From: CADCTB01 sp964479465
GTDB lineage: Bacteria; Actinomycetota; Acidimicrobiia; Acidimicrobiales; AC-14
DNA length: 32,328 nucleotides
Assembly: GCA_964479465.1 (NCBI GenBank)
Contig: CAYZMG010000048.1
Span: 1-32,328 of the forward strand
Direction of reading: 5' to 3'
A program made the position numbers and the translations under genes. Shown here piece after piece: positions 7,376 through 14,278 of the stretch; the first letter of the stretch is position 1, and each line of letters begins with the position of its first letter. The notes under the pieces are model-generated. The model did not search any database, was not told the origin of the DNA, and was given only the letters and a program-made list of their open reading frames with translations.

Positions 7376-7489
7376 GTGAGCAAGCTCGTGGCTCATGAGA
7401 TCCAGAGGCTCGTCGGCGAAGACGACTCCTACGGACGAGCCAAGGCCGCCGCCCTCGCCCACCTCAACCGGGGGTTCCGGCTCGGCGCA
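7376..7489 (+). pseudogene. Possible remnant of an antitoxin C-terminus upstream of vapBC
   Basis: In the frame that runs into vapB, the translation from a GTG at 7376 reads SKLVAHEIQRLVGEDDSYG then RAKAAALAHLNRGFRLGA. To my eye the Y-x-R-A-K-x-x-A-L-x-x-L-x-x-GF-x-LG pattern resembles the C-terminal half of short RHH/VapB-like antitoxins found with PIN toxins. There is no DNA-binding N-terminus and no separate stop before vapB. It may be debris of an older toxin-antitoxin module or simply open reading frame. Low confidence. Confidence 0.2.
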
Positions 7490-7490
7490 T

Positions 7491-7515
7491 CTGATGCGCT
7501 GGCTGGTAGCATCAG
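7491..7515 (+). promoter_or_regulatory. vapBC promoter and palindromic operator
   Basis: CTGATGC (7491-7497) and GCATCAG (7509-7515) form a perfect 7-bp inverted repeat with an 11-bp spacer. TAGCAT (7506-7511), a TANNNT -10 box, lies within it and ends 8 nt before the vapB GTG at 7520. There is no Shine-Dalgarno. An RHH antitoxin dimer bound here would cover the -10 box, which fits the usual conditional autoregulation of vapBC operons. The palindrome is seen; binding is inferred. Confidence 0.6.
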
Positions 7516-7519
7516 GTGC

Positions 7520-7762
7520 GTGCCCCGCACGACGATCGACATAGACGCCTCCGTCCTCCGTGAACTGAAGCGCCGCCAACGGCGCGAGAAGACAACGCTC
7601 GGTCAGCTTGTTTCTGAGCTCCTCGCTCGAGCCCTCTCCGAGGAGAACGTCGCAACCGAGTTACAACCGCTTCAGTGGCCGTCGCAGGACCTCCGTCCCC
7701 GGATAGATCTCGAAGACAAGGACGCCGTCTGGCGAATCTTGGATGGGGGCGGCACGGGATGA
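7520..7762 (+). CDS. vapB: VapB-type ribbon-helix-helix antitoxin
   Basis: The 80-residue product starts VPRTTIDIDASVLRELKRRQ, a short beta-strand followed by helices (REKTTLGQLVSELLARAL), the ribbon-helix-helix DNA-binding fold. The acidic C-terminal part (PRIDLEDKDAVWRILD) would wrap the toxin. The GTG at 7520 is chosen over the GTG at 7376 because the RHH strand starts here, RHH antitoxins of this class are near 80 residues, and a -10 box and operator lie immediately upstream. Its TGA overlaps the vapC ATG (ATGA), giving coupled translation and the normal antitoxin-first order. Confidence 0.85.
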   Translation: MPRTTIDIDASVLRELKRRQRREKTTLGQLVSELLARALSEENVATELQPLQWPSQDLRPRIDLEDKDAVWRILDGGGTG

Positions 7763-8217
7763 CCGCAACGGTCGACGCCAACGTGCTGGTGCTGGCCGTG
7801 CACGCGTCCCATCCTCATCAGGACCGAGCCCGCGCCCTACTGGACTGGGTCGCAGGGGGGCCCGCGGTCGTCCACCTGTTCTGGCCTGCGCTCATGGGCT
7901 TCCTCCGAATCGTGACCCATCCCTCGATCTTCGCCCACCCGCTCAACCCGGACGATGCGATCGCCGCGGTTGACCGGCTCGTCGGTCGACCGCACGTGCG
8001 CGTGGGAGGGGAACTCGACGATTTCTGGGCCTCCTACCGCCGGGTTGCGACCGACGTCCCGCTCCGAGGCAACCTGGTGCCTGACGCTCACCTCGTGGCC
8101 CTCATGCACGAGCATGGGGTGGCGACCATCTGGAGCAACGATCGCGATCTGCGGAAATTCAGAGGCATCACCGTCAAGGATCCCTTCGCGGAGAAGTACT
8201 CGACAGGGTTTGAATAA
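7759..8217 (+). CDS. vapC: VapC-type PIN-domain ribonuclease toxin
   Basis: The 152-residue protein has the PIN-domain layout: Asp6 in TVDANVLVLAVH, the conserved FLRIVTHPSIFAHPL segment, Asp109 in LVPDAHLVALMHEHG and Asp128/Asp130 in IWSNDRDLRKF. These acidic residues bind Mg2+ or Mn2+ for RNA cleavage; VapC toxins generally cut tRNA or rRNA. FLRIVTHP and the spacing place it with the PIN subfamily expanded in Mycobacterium (TIGR00028-like). The usual mid-domain Glu is not obvious before FLRIV, where the sequence is FWPALMG. Partner of the overlapping vapB. Base composition is slightly less GC-rich than neighbours, consistent with a mobile module. Confidence 0.9.
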   Translation: MTATVDANVLVLAVHASHPHQDRARALLDWVAGGPAVVHLFWPALMGFLRIVTHPSIFAHPLNPDDAIAAVDRLVGRPHVRVGGELDDFWASYRRVATDVPLRGNLVPDAHLVALMHEHGVATIWSNDRDLRKFRGITVKDPFAEKYSTGFE

Positions 8218-8712
8218 CCACACTCTCCCGAGGCGCCGCCGTGGTGCCCAGCGGGCTCTCGGGGCCAGCATCGCCGTCCTCGCCCTGGCCGGAACTGTCC
8301 TGGTGTCCGTGCAAGGAGAACCTTCGCCGCGCCGAGAGGTGATGGCCGCGGGACCGGCGGGCACCCCGGGTCCCGGGGCAACATCTCTGGACCGGCCCCC
8401 CACAACCGCCATGGCCTCCGCTATGACCCGGGCACGGACACCTACACACCGATTCGCCACGGGCCACTCGACGACGGACCCCCGGAGTCCCACTGGACCG
8501 GCGCCGCCATCTTCTCGCTGAGCCACAGCATTCTGACCGGCCCGGAGCCGATGGACGACCGTGACACCGCGGCGTGGGACCCGGTGACTGATCGCTGGAC
8601 CCGTCTCGAACGGGCGCCCGCCGGCGTCACCTACCAGACGCCGTTGCTGTGGACGGGCAAGGAATTTCTCACCTATGGGCCGCGGCCGGCGCGTTTCGGC
8701 GCAGTCGAGTAA
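8210..8712 (+). pseudogene. Frameshifted remnant of a secreted kelch-repeat-like protein
   Basis: Two frames look like parts of one protein. From about 8210 (TTG overlapping the vapC end) the frame reads LPRRRRGAQRALGASIAVLA then LAGTVLVSV, an Arg-rich signal-anchor, and continues to PGATSLDRPP. From about 8400 the good coding signal moves to another frame, reading GLRYDPGTDTYTPIRHG and, later, AAWDPVTDRWTRLERAP and LLWTGKEFLTYG up to TAA at 8710-8712. YDPxTDxYTPI and WDPVTDRWTRL are kelch/galactose-oxidase beta-propeller blade motifs. The second frame has no start codon of its own near its beginning. The piece is far too short for a propeller, so it is a truncated and frameshifted copy, or a frameshift error in a short gene. 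Nothing else is seen between vapC and 8810. Confidence 0.5.
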
Positions 8713-8765
8713 CCAAGCTCCCCCGGAGCGCCACCATCGCGACGCCAGGCGCCTGGGTGGCCAAA

Positions 8766-8784
8766 GCCGGCGGGTGACGCCGGC
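8766..8784. terminator. Hairpin after the kelch-like remnant
   Basis: GCCGGCG (8766-8772), a GGTGA loop and CGCCGGC (8778-8784) form a 7-bp stem. There is no T-run. It lies between the remnant's stop and the next gene and could be a weak terminator or part of the promoter region of the 8810 gene. Confidence 0.25.
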
Positions 8785-8809
8785 GGAAGCGCCGTGCCAG
8801 CATGCAGGC

Positions 8810-9088
8810 GTGGCCAACCCCGCGCAACCTCCCGAGGATCCGGTGCTGGCCCGCCGGGCCCGGATCAGCCGGCTGGTCGACGCCGGCCAGCGCGTCGGCT
8901 ACAGCCTGTGGCTGGTGGCCATCGTGGTGTTCGTGATCGGAGCGGTCACCCGCTTCCGCCCGGCCATGGTGACCATCGTGATCGGCTGCCTGGCCGCCGG
9001 CTCGGCGCTGCTGGCGCCGGCCATCGTCATCGGGTACGGGGTCAAGGCCGCCGACCGCGCCGACCGAGGGGAGCCCGATGGGCATTAG
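8810..9088 (+). CDS. Small two-TM membrane protein of unknown function
   Basis: The 92-residue product has a Pro/charged N-terminus (ANPAQPPEDPVLARRARISR) and two TM helices (YSLWLVAIVVFVIGAV and MVTIVIGCLAAGSALLAPAI), ending in a charged tail. I do not recognise a named family beyond a small actinobacterial-style membrane protein. The GTG at 8810 is chosen because a CAGCAT -10-like box lies 6 nt upstream and the residues before it read as non-coding; an ATG at 8675 would add 45 poor-quality residues. It overlaps the alcohol dehydrogenase start by 11 bp, so the two are probably cotranscribed. Confidence 0.65.
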   Translation: MANPAQPPEDPVLARRARISRLVDAGQRVGYSLWLVAIVVFVIGAVTRFRPAMVTIVIGCLAAGSALLAPAIVIGYGVKAADRADRGEPDGH

Positions 9089-10187
9089 CGCAGCAGTCCT
9101 CACCGGCATCGAGCAGCCGCTGTCCATCCGTCACGACGTCGAGGTGGAGTCACCGCGCGCCGGCGAGATCCGGATCAAGGTGGCGGCGTGCGGCGTGTGC
9201 CGTTCCGACCTGTCGATGCAGGACGGGACCACGCCGATCCCCACGCCGGCGGTGCTCGGTCACGAGGCGTCGGCAATCGTGGTGGAGGTCGGCGACGGCG
9301 TGACCGACCTGGCGCCGGGCGACCACGTCGTCGTCTCCTGGGTGCCCCAGTGCGGCGACTGCTTCTTCTGCCGGCGGGGCCAGCCCCACCTGTGCCAGGC
9401 CGCCGACGCCGTCCTTCTCGCCGGCGGCTTGCTCGACGGCTCGCCCCGTCTCCGCCTCGACGGCGCGCCGCTGTTCCAGATGTGCGGCGCCGGCACCTAC
9501 GCCGGGGAGACGGTCATCGCCGGTTGCGCCGCAGTCAAGATCCCGGACGACGTCCCTCTCGACATCGCCGCCCTCCTGGGGTGCTCGGTCCTGAGCGGCG
9601 TGGGGGCGGCACTCAACACGGCCACCATCTCGCCCGGCGACGCCGTCGCCGTGGTGGGCTGTGGCGGCGTCGGGCTCAACGTCATCCAGGGCGCCCGCAT
9701 CGCCGGCGCCGAGGTGATCGTCGCCGTCGACATCCACCAGGCCAAGCTCGACACCGCCCGCGAGTTCGGTGCCACCCACACGGTCGACGCCACCCGGACC
9801 GAGCCCGCCAACGCGGTGCGCGACCTCACCGGCCAGCGGGGCGCCGACGTCGCCTTCGAGGTTCTGGGCCAGGGAAGCACGATCTCCCAGACCGTCGAGA
9901 TGACCCGGCGGGGTGGGCAGGCCATCCTCGTCGGCATTCCCCGGCTCGACGTCATGTTCACCCTGCCGGCGTTCCTCGGCATCGTCCTCCAGGAGCGCAC
10001 GATCAAGGGCTGCTGGTACGGGTCGTCCGACATCCGGCGCGACGTCCCCCGGTTCCTCGACCTCTACCGCAGCGGGCAGCTCCGCCTCGACGAGCTGGTG
10101 TCGAGACGCATCGAACTGGCTGGCGTGAACGGCGCCCTGGAAGCGATGAAGGCGGGCGAGGTGGCCCGTTCGGTAATCGTCTACTGA
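9078..10187 (+). CDS. Zinc-dependent alcohol dehydrogenase (MDR family, class III-like)
   Basis: This 369-residue enzyme would oxidise an alcohol to an aldehyde with a bound or free nicotinamide cofactor. Catalytic-zinc residues are visible as Cys38 in ACGVCRSD and His62-Glu63 in LGHEASA; the structural zinc site is CGDCFFCRRGQPHLC (Cys92, 95, 98, 106). The Rossmann glycine motif is VVGCGGVGLN, followed by Asp in IVAVDIHQAKL. The C-terminal GCWYGSSDIRRDVPRFLDLY, RRIELAGVNGALEAM and GEVARSVIVY pattern is typical of the actinobacterial long-chain group that includes NDMA/mycofactocin-dependent dehydrogenases; whether this one needs mycofactocin cannot be told from the sequence. It overlaps the small membrane protein upstream and converges with the coiled-coil gene by 7 bp. 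Confidence 0.9.
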   Translation: MGISAAVLTGIEQPLSIRHDVEVESPRAGEIRIKVAACGVCRSDLSMQDGTTPIPTPAVLGHEASAIVVEVGDGVTDLAPGDHVVVSWVPQCGDCFFCRRGQPHLCQAADAVLLAGGLLDGSPRLRLDGAPLFQMCGAGTYAGETVIAGCAAVKIPDDVPLDIAALLGCSVLSGVGAALNTATISPGDAVAVVGCGGVGLNVIQGARIAGAEVIVAVDIHQAKLDTAREFGATHTVDATRTEPANAVRDLTGQRGADVAFEVLGQGSTISQTVEMTRRGGQAILVGIPRLDVMFTLPAFLGIVLQERTIKGCWYGSSDIRRDVPRFLDLYRSGQLRLDELVSRRIELAGVNGALEAMKAGEVARSVIVY

Positions 10188-12328
10188 GTTCGCCGGCGGC
10201 CGGCGCCGGCGGCCCGCTTGGCTGGCGCGGCCGCCTTCTTGGGTGGCGCAGCCGCCTTCTTGGGTGGCGCAGCCGCCTTCTTGGCCCGTTCGGCCACCGC
10301 CTTCTTCGCGGGCGACAGCGCCGGCGCCGCCGCCACCTTCCGGCGGGGGCGGAGCTCGGCCAACGTCTCGGTCAGCTCAGTGACCTGGGCCTGGAGCATG
10401 CGGACGTCACTGCGCAGGGGGGCCAGCACGCCCCCTTCGGCCGACACAGTCTTGCCCAGGGCCGCTACCTGCACCGCCAGTTCGTCCACCCGCCGGCGCA
10501 CCTGATCTTCGGCGTCTGCGGCCCGGCGGTCGAGGGCGGCAACGGCGGCGGCCACCTCCGCCCGGCTCTCTGCCACGTCGGCGGCCGCCTTCTCCAGCTC
10601 GTCCAGCCGGGCCCGGACCGCCTGGTCGACCTTCGTGCTGAGGGCGCCGACGGCGGCCATGGCCTCTTCGACCCGGTTGGTCCCGGCGGCCACCTCGGTG
10701 CGGCCCTCTGCCAGCGTGAAGGCCACCTCGGCCCGCGTGTCGGCCAGATGGGCGTCGACAGAGGCCCGCATCTGGTCCCGGGCGTCTGCCATCTCGACGG
10801 CGCGCTGGGCGGCCAGCTCGGCCAGTTTGGCGTCGACCAGCTCACCGAGGCGGGCGTCGGTACGGCGGGTGTGCTCCTCGAGGGCCTCAATGCGCCGGCC
10901 GTCCGAAGCCACGGCGTCGGGTAGCGCCTCGAGACCGGCCACCGCTGCCTGCGCGGAGGCGGCCTGCCCGGTGGCGATGGCCATCCGTTCGTCCAGCTCG
11001 TCGACCGACACCACGAACCGGCGATGGGCATCGGCGACGGCGGTGCTGATCTCGGTGCGCGCTTCCCGCACCTGCTGGGTGAGGCTTTCCTCAAGGTCGT
11101 GCCTGAGGGTCGCCATCTCCGTGCGCCGCTGGTCGATGATCTCCGCGAGCTTGGCTTCCATCGTCGCCGCGAAGCGCTGTTCGGCATCCCGGTGGAACTG
11201 CTCGACCGCATCGAGCCGCTCCTGGACCTGGCTGGACCGCGCCCGGGTGGCGGCGGCCACGGTCTCGATCTCGGTGCGCAGCTCGGTGGCCTGCTGGGCC
11301 CCCGCCCGCTCCAGCTCCGTGCGCACGGCGGCCAGCTCCGCCGGCCGTGCCGCCACCACCTCGGCCAGGCGGGCCTCGACAGACTCGGCGAGGCGGCCCA
11401 TGGCCGAGCGCACCCGCTGCTCCAGGAGTTCGGCGCGTGCGGGGCCGGCGTCGGCTTCGGCTTGGAGCGCAGCGACGCCGTCGGTGGCCGCCGCGACCTG
11501 GACGACAAGGCCGTCCACCCGCCCTTCCAACGACTTCTCGAGGCTGGCGACCGCGGCCCGCACCTGCTGCTCCAACGCCTCCACCCGCTCGCCGGCCGCG
11601 CGCGACGAGAGCCGGAGGGCAGCCAGGCTCTCGCCGGCGGAGGCCTCGTCACGTTCTAGCCGGTCGAGGCGGTCTCCCAGCGCCGAGCGCAACGCCGCCA
11701 ACTCGGACTCCCGGGCCACAATGGTCTCTGCTAGACGGGCCTCGACGGACTCGGCGAGGCGGCCCATGGCCGAGCGCACCCGCTGCTCCAATAGCTCGGC
11801 GCGGGCGGAGCCGGCGTCAGCTTCGGCTTCGGCTTGGAGCGCAGCGACGCCGTCGGTGGCCGCCGCCACCTGGACGACAAGGCCGTCCACCCGCGCCTCC
11901 ACCGACTTCTCGAGGCGGGCGACCGCGGCCCCCACCTGCTGCTCCAACGCCTCCACCGGCTCGGCGGCGGCGCGCAACGAGAGCTGGAGGGCAGCCAGGC
12001 TCTCGCCCGCCGCGGCCTCGTCGCGTTCGAGCCGCTCGAAACGGTCCGCCAGCGCCGAGCGCAAGGCCGCCAGCTCGGACTCCCGGACCGCAGTGGTCTC
12101 GGCGAGTCGGATGTCGACCGAGCTCAGGATCTCCGAACGGAGCTCCCTCAGGTCGGCCCGGCGGGCATCCACCGCCTGCACGAGCTGGGATTCCACCCAA
12201 CCAGCCAATCGGGCCGCCAGCTGGTGGACCTGCGCCTCCAGGGCCTCGAGCCTGTCGATCCCGCCGGCGCCCGGCTGGGGCGGGCCGGGCGACCCGCCGG
12301 CTTCATCCACGGACGGAGCCTCGTTCAC
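10181..12328 (-). CDS. Ala-rich coiled-coil protein with histone-H1-like Lys/Ala tail
   Basis: The 715-residue product is almost entirely predicted coiled coil: heptads of Ala, Leu, Val, Glu, Arg and Gln with no proline from about residue 24 to 670. Residues 74-197, 198-319 and the start of a third copy from 320 are internal repeats (RLAETTAVRESELAALRSAL, then RLAETIVARESELAALRSAL). The end switches to AKKAVAERAKKAAAPP plus KKAAAPP units and AGAGRRRTQ, a strongly basic tail like those of bacterial H1-like or HupB C-termini. I infer a filament-forming protein whose tail contacts DNA or another polyanion, possibly in nucleoid organisation or partitioning. No signal peptide or TM is present. A GTG start at 12328 follows a -10 box by 7 nt. 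No named family recognised. Confidence 0.8.
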   Translation of the reverse strand: MNEAPSVDEAGGSPGPPQPGAGGIDRLEALEAQVHQLAARLAGWVESQLVQAVDARRADLRELRSEILSSVDIRLAETTAVRESELAALRSALADRFERLERDEAAAGESLAALQLSLRAAAEPVEALEQQVGAAVARLEKSVEARVDGLVVQVAAATDGVAALQAEAEADAGSARAELLEQRVRSAMGRLAESVEARLAETIVARESELAALRSALGDRLDRLERDEASAGESLAALRLSSRAAGERVEALEQQVRAAVASLEKSLEGRVDGLVVQVAAATDGVAALQAEADAGPARAELLEQRVRSAMGRLAESVEARLAEVVAARPAELAAVRTELERAGAQQATELRTEIETVAAATRARSSQVQERLDAVEQFHRDAEQRFAATMEAKLAEIIDQRRTEMATLRHDLEESLTQQVREARTEISTAVADAHRRFVVSVDELDERMAIATGQAASAQAAVAGLEALPDAVASDGRRIEALEEHTRRTDARLGELVDAKLAELAAQRAVEMADARDQMRASVDAHLADTRAEVAFTLAEGRTEVAAGTNRVEEAMAAVGALSTKVDQAVRARLDELEKAAADVAESRAEVAAAVAALDRRAADAEDQVRRRVDELAVQVAALGKTVSAEGGVLAPLRSDVRMLQAQVTELTETLAELRPRRKVAAAPALSPAKKAVAERAKKAAAPPKKAAAPPKKAAAPAKRAAGAGRRRTQ
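10223..10285 (-). repeat. Three 21-bp repeats encoding the KKAAAPP tail
   Basis: Three 21-bp units (10223-10243, 10244-10264, 10265-10285) encode KKAAAPP-type heptapeptides at the C-terminus of the coiled-coil protein. The units differ by one to two bases. They resemble the variable-length Lys/Ala/Pro repeats of actinobacterial DNA-binding tails. Confidence 0.85.
11372..12109 (-). repeat. Two tandem ~370-bp coding repeats in the coiled-coil gene
   Basis: Segments 11738-12109 (372 bp, 124 codons) and 11372-11737 (366 bp, 122 codons) are close copies; the second lacks two codons (one Glu-Ala pair). Near-identical stretches such as GACGACAAGGCCGTCCACCC occur in both. A third partial copy begins at 11371. 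The identity is high enough that slippage or recombination could change copy number and assembly could collapse copies. Confidence 0.85.
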
Positions 12329-12335
12329 CGGCGAC

Positions 12336-12341
12336 AGCGTA
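12336..12341 (-). promoter_or_regulatory. -10 box (TACGCT) of the coiled-coil gene, leaderless arrangement
   Basis: On the minus strand TACGCT is followed by 7 nt (GTCGCCG) and the GTG start at 12328. No Shine-Dalgarno is present. A -35 is not clear. Confidence 0.45.
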
Positions 12342-12402
12342 TCGACCGCCGGCGGGGGTCCCGCGGACAGGCGCGCCGAGGCCGCTCCCTTCGTCCCACC
12401 AT

Positions 12403-12419
12403 GCCGCCCCGATGGCGGC
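12403..12419. terminator. Hairpin downstream of the cold-shock gene
   Basis: GCCGCC (12403-12408) and GGCGGC (12414-12419) form a 6-bp stem with a 5-nt loop, 26 bp past the csp stop on the minus strand. No T-run follows. It could stop csp transcripts before the coiled-coil gene's own promoter. Confidence 0.3.
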
Positions 12420-12444
12420 GGATCACGCCGTGCTTGAAGTACGC

Positions 12445-12648
12445 CTAGGCGCGGGGCCGGACGTTGGCCGCCTGGAGGCCCTTGGGCCCGGTCTGAACAT
12501 CGAACTCCACCGGCTCGCCCTCCTCGAGGCTCCTATACCCCGGCTTCTGGATGGCGCTGAAGTGGACGAACACGTCGCCCCCGTCTTCCTGCTGGATGAA
12601 CCCGTACCCCTTGTCAGCGTTAAACCACTTGACGGTCCCGGTCGCCAC
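12445..12648 (-). CDS. Cold-shock protein (CspA family)
   Basis: The 67-residue single-domain protein starts ATGTVKWFNADKGYGFIQQE and contains RNP1 (KGYGFI, residues 13-18) and RNP2 (VFVHF, 26-30), then the GYRSLEEGEPVEFDV and PKGLQAANVRP strands. It is an OB-fold RNA chaperone that melts mRNA secondary structure. The GTG start is preceded by AAGGGGG about 9 nt upstream. The 5' leader of about 85 nt from the candidate promoter, with a CGCGCG palindrome, suits post-transcriptional cold regulation but this is inference. Confidence 0.97.
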   Translation of the reverse strand: MATGTVKWFNADKGYGFIQQEDGGDVFVHFSAIQKPGYRSLEEGEPVEFDVQTGPKGLQAANVRPRA

Positions 12649-12738
12649 GGTGGCGATCCCCCTTCTCGCGTTGGAACTCCACTGGGGGACTGCCCAACCG
12701 TGCGGTGATGCCGTGCAGATGCGAATTCCCCGCGCGGG

Positions 12739-12767
12739 AAGTTACCAGTCAGGAACCTTTCTGTCTC
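12739..12767 (-). promoter_or_regulatory. Candidate csp promoter
   Basis: On the minus strand GAGACA (12767-12762) and TAACTT (12744-12739) are separated by 17 bp. Transcription from here would give a leader of roughly 85 nt before the csp GTG. The -35 is weak (4 of 6) and no other strong candidate is seen in 12649-12902. Confidence 0.4.
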
Positions 12768-12860
12768 TAGGCGGTTGCGCCAACCGGAGCGACGAATTGT
12801 TGTCGATGGCAAGCGCCGCCCGACCGCGCGAGCGCCAGCGAGCCGGGCGGCGATGGGGGA

Positions 12861-12896
12861 GCACGGCACGGCCGTGCGCCGGGGGCGCAGCCCCCG
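12861..12896. terminator. Two adjacent hairpins downstream of cysS
   Basis: GCACGGC-ACG-GCCGTGC (12861-12877) is a perfect 7-bp stem with a 3-nt loop; next to it GGGGGC-GCA-GCCCCC (12881-12895, plus a closing C-G pair) is a 6-7-bp stem. They lie 6 bp beyond the cysS stop on the minus strand, upstream of csp. Neither has a T-run, as is common for high-GC Actinomycetota terminators. Confidence 0.5.
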
Positions 12897-12902
12897 AGGC
12901 AA

Positions 12903-14261
12903 CTAGGTGTCTTTCCGGTGAACTCGGGTGCCGTTTGGGGTGTCTTCCACTACCCAACCGAGGGCGACGAGCCGGTCACGGACCGCGTCGGCGCCGGCGA
13001 AATCACGCGTGGCGCGCGACTCGTCGCGCCTCGCGACGAGGTCCGCCACCTCGGCCGGGATCTCGACGCCGGCGCCCCGCAGAACCAGCCCCACAGCGGC
13101 GGCCATCTCACGCACTGCGGCCGTGGACGCGGCGGCCGCCGTGGTGTCGCCGGCGTCGAGGGCGCTGTTCGTCGCCTTCACGAGCGTCAGCATCTCGGCC
13201 ATGGCCCGGGGGGTGTCCAGGTCGTCGTCCATCGCTGTGCGGAACCGATCGAGCGGTTCTGGGTCGGCGCCGGCGGCCGGGAGGTCGGCCACACGGCGGG
13301 CGAAGGCGTCGAGGCCGGCGAGGGTGCTGGTGGCCGCGTCGAGGGTCGCACCGGTCACCTCCACCGGAGCCCGGTAGTGCGACTGAAGAACGACCAGCCG
13401 GTAGGCCCGGGGGTCGACGACCGCGAGCAGGTCGGTCAGGTTCGTGATGTTGCCCAGGGACTTCGACATCTTCTCCCCGCCCATCTGGACGTGGCCGTTG
13501 TGGGCCCACCGCCGAGAGAACTCGCGGCCGGCGGCGATGGCCTGGGCCCGCTCGTTCTCGTGGTGCGGGAACGCCAGGTCGATGCCGCCGCCGTGCAGGT
13601 CGAAGTCCTCGCCCAACAGGTCGAGCGACATGACCACGCACTCGGTGTGCCAGCCCGGCCGCCCGTCGCCGAACGGCGACTCCCAGCTCGGCTCCCCCGG
13701 CTTGGCCTTCTTCCAGAGGGCGAAGTCCAGCGGCGAGCGCTTCTCGTCCACCACGTCGACCCGAGCACCGGACCGCAACGAGTCGAGCGGCTGGCGGGCG
13801 AGGAGGCCGTACCCCGGCACGCTGTCAACCGAGAGGTACACGCCGTCGGACGTCTCGTAGGCCTTGCCGGCGTCGACCAGCCCGGCCACCAGCGCCACCA
13901 TCTGGTCCACATAGGCGGTGGCGTGGGGATCGACGGTCGGTCGCTTCACGCCGAGGCGGTCCATGGCGTCATACCAAGCTGCCTCGTACTGCACCGCCAC
14001 CTCGGAGGACGATCGGCCCTCCTCGTTGGCCCGCTTGATGATGTTGTCGTCGATGTCGGTGATGTTCGACACGAACCGGACGTCGAGACCGCTCCACTCC
14101 AGGTACCGGCGCAGGACGTCCCAGACCAGGGCCATCCGCCCATGGCCGATATGGGGGAGGTCGTAGACCGTCGGCCCGCAGACGTACATCGAGACCTTCC
14201 CGGCGTCGCGGAGCTCAACGCCGGCGGCGCGACCGAATGCAGTGTCATGCAGGTGGATCAC
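12903..14261 (-). CDS. cysS: Cysteine--tRNA ligase
   Basis: CysS charges tRNA-Cys. The 452-residue class I synthetase shows Cys28 in YVCGPTVYD (zinc ligand), HIGH at residues 37-40, SNITDIDDNIIKRA, the zinc-binding GWHTECVVMS and FPHHENERAQA segments, and KMSKSLGN. The C-terminal DALR-type helical domain ends in ADAVRDRLVALGWVVEDTPNGT. GTG at 14261 is chosen: it gives the usual VIHLHDT start and lies exactly 6 nt after a -10 box. The alternative at 14288 would overlap the divergent valS. Gene length fits CysS and not the related MshC, which lacks this C-terminal extension. It diverges from valS. Confidence 0.95.
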   Translation of the reverse strand: MIHLHDTAFGRAAGVELRDAGKVSMYVCGPTVYDLPHIGHGRMALVWDVLRRYLEWSGLDVRFVSNITDIDDNIIKRANEEGRSSSEVAVQYEAAWYDAMDRLGVKRPTVDPHATAYVDQMVALVAGLVDAGKAYETSDGVYLSVDSVPGYGLLARQPLDSLRSGARVDVVDEKRSPLDFALWKKAKPGEPSWESPFGDGRPGWHTECVVMSLDLLGEDFDLHGGGIDLAFPHHENERAQAIAAGREFSRRWAHNGHVQMGGEKMSKSLGNITNLTDLLAVVDPRAYRLVVLQSHYRAPVEVTGATLDAATSTLAGLDAFARRVADLPAAGADPEPLDRFRTAMDDDLDTPRAMAEMLTLVKATNSALDAGDTTAAAASTAAVREMAAAVGLVLRGAGVEIPAEVADLVARRDESRATRDFAGADAVRDRLVALGWVVEDTPNGTRVHRKDT

Positions 14262-14262
14262 C

Positions 14263-14277
14263 GGGTTACCGTAACCC
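14263..14277. promoter_or_regulatory. Mirror-symmetric bidirectional -10 element of cysS and valS
   Basis: GGGTTAC-C-GTAACCC is a perfect 7-bp palindrome with one central base. Its core TACCGTA gives TACCGT on the plus strand (14267-14272) and TACGGT on the minus strand (14273-14268), both TANNNT. Each is followed by 6 nt and then a GTG: valS at 14279, cysS at 14261. The start codons are separated by only 17 bp, all of it the palindrome plus one base on each side. Both transcripts would be leaderless. Overlapping symmetric -10 elements that fire in both directions are an established bacterial promoter type. Confidence 0.7.
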
Positions 14278-14278
14278 T

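Noticed and set aside
10223..10285. A CRISPR-like array from the regular 21-bp repeats
   Set aside because: The units are in-frame, contiguous without spacers and encode the KKAAAPP tail.
12649..12902. A further small gene between csp and cysS
   Set aside because: Frames here are short or shadow-like. The interval holds the csp leader, a candidate promoter and two hairpins after cysS, and nothing else I can support.
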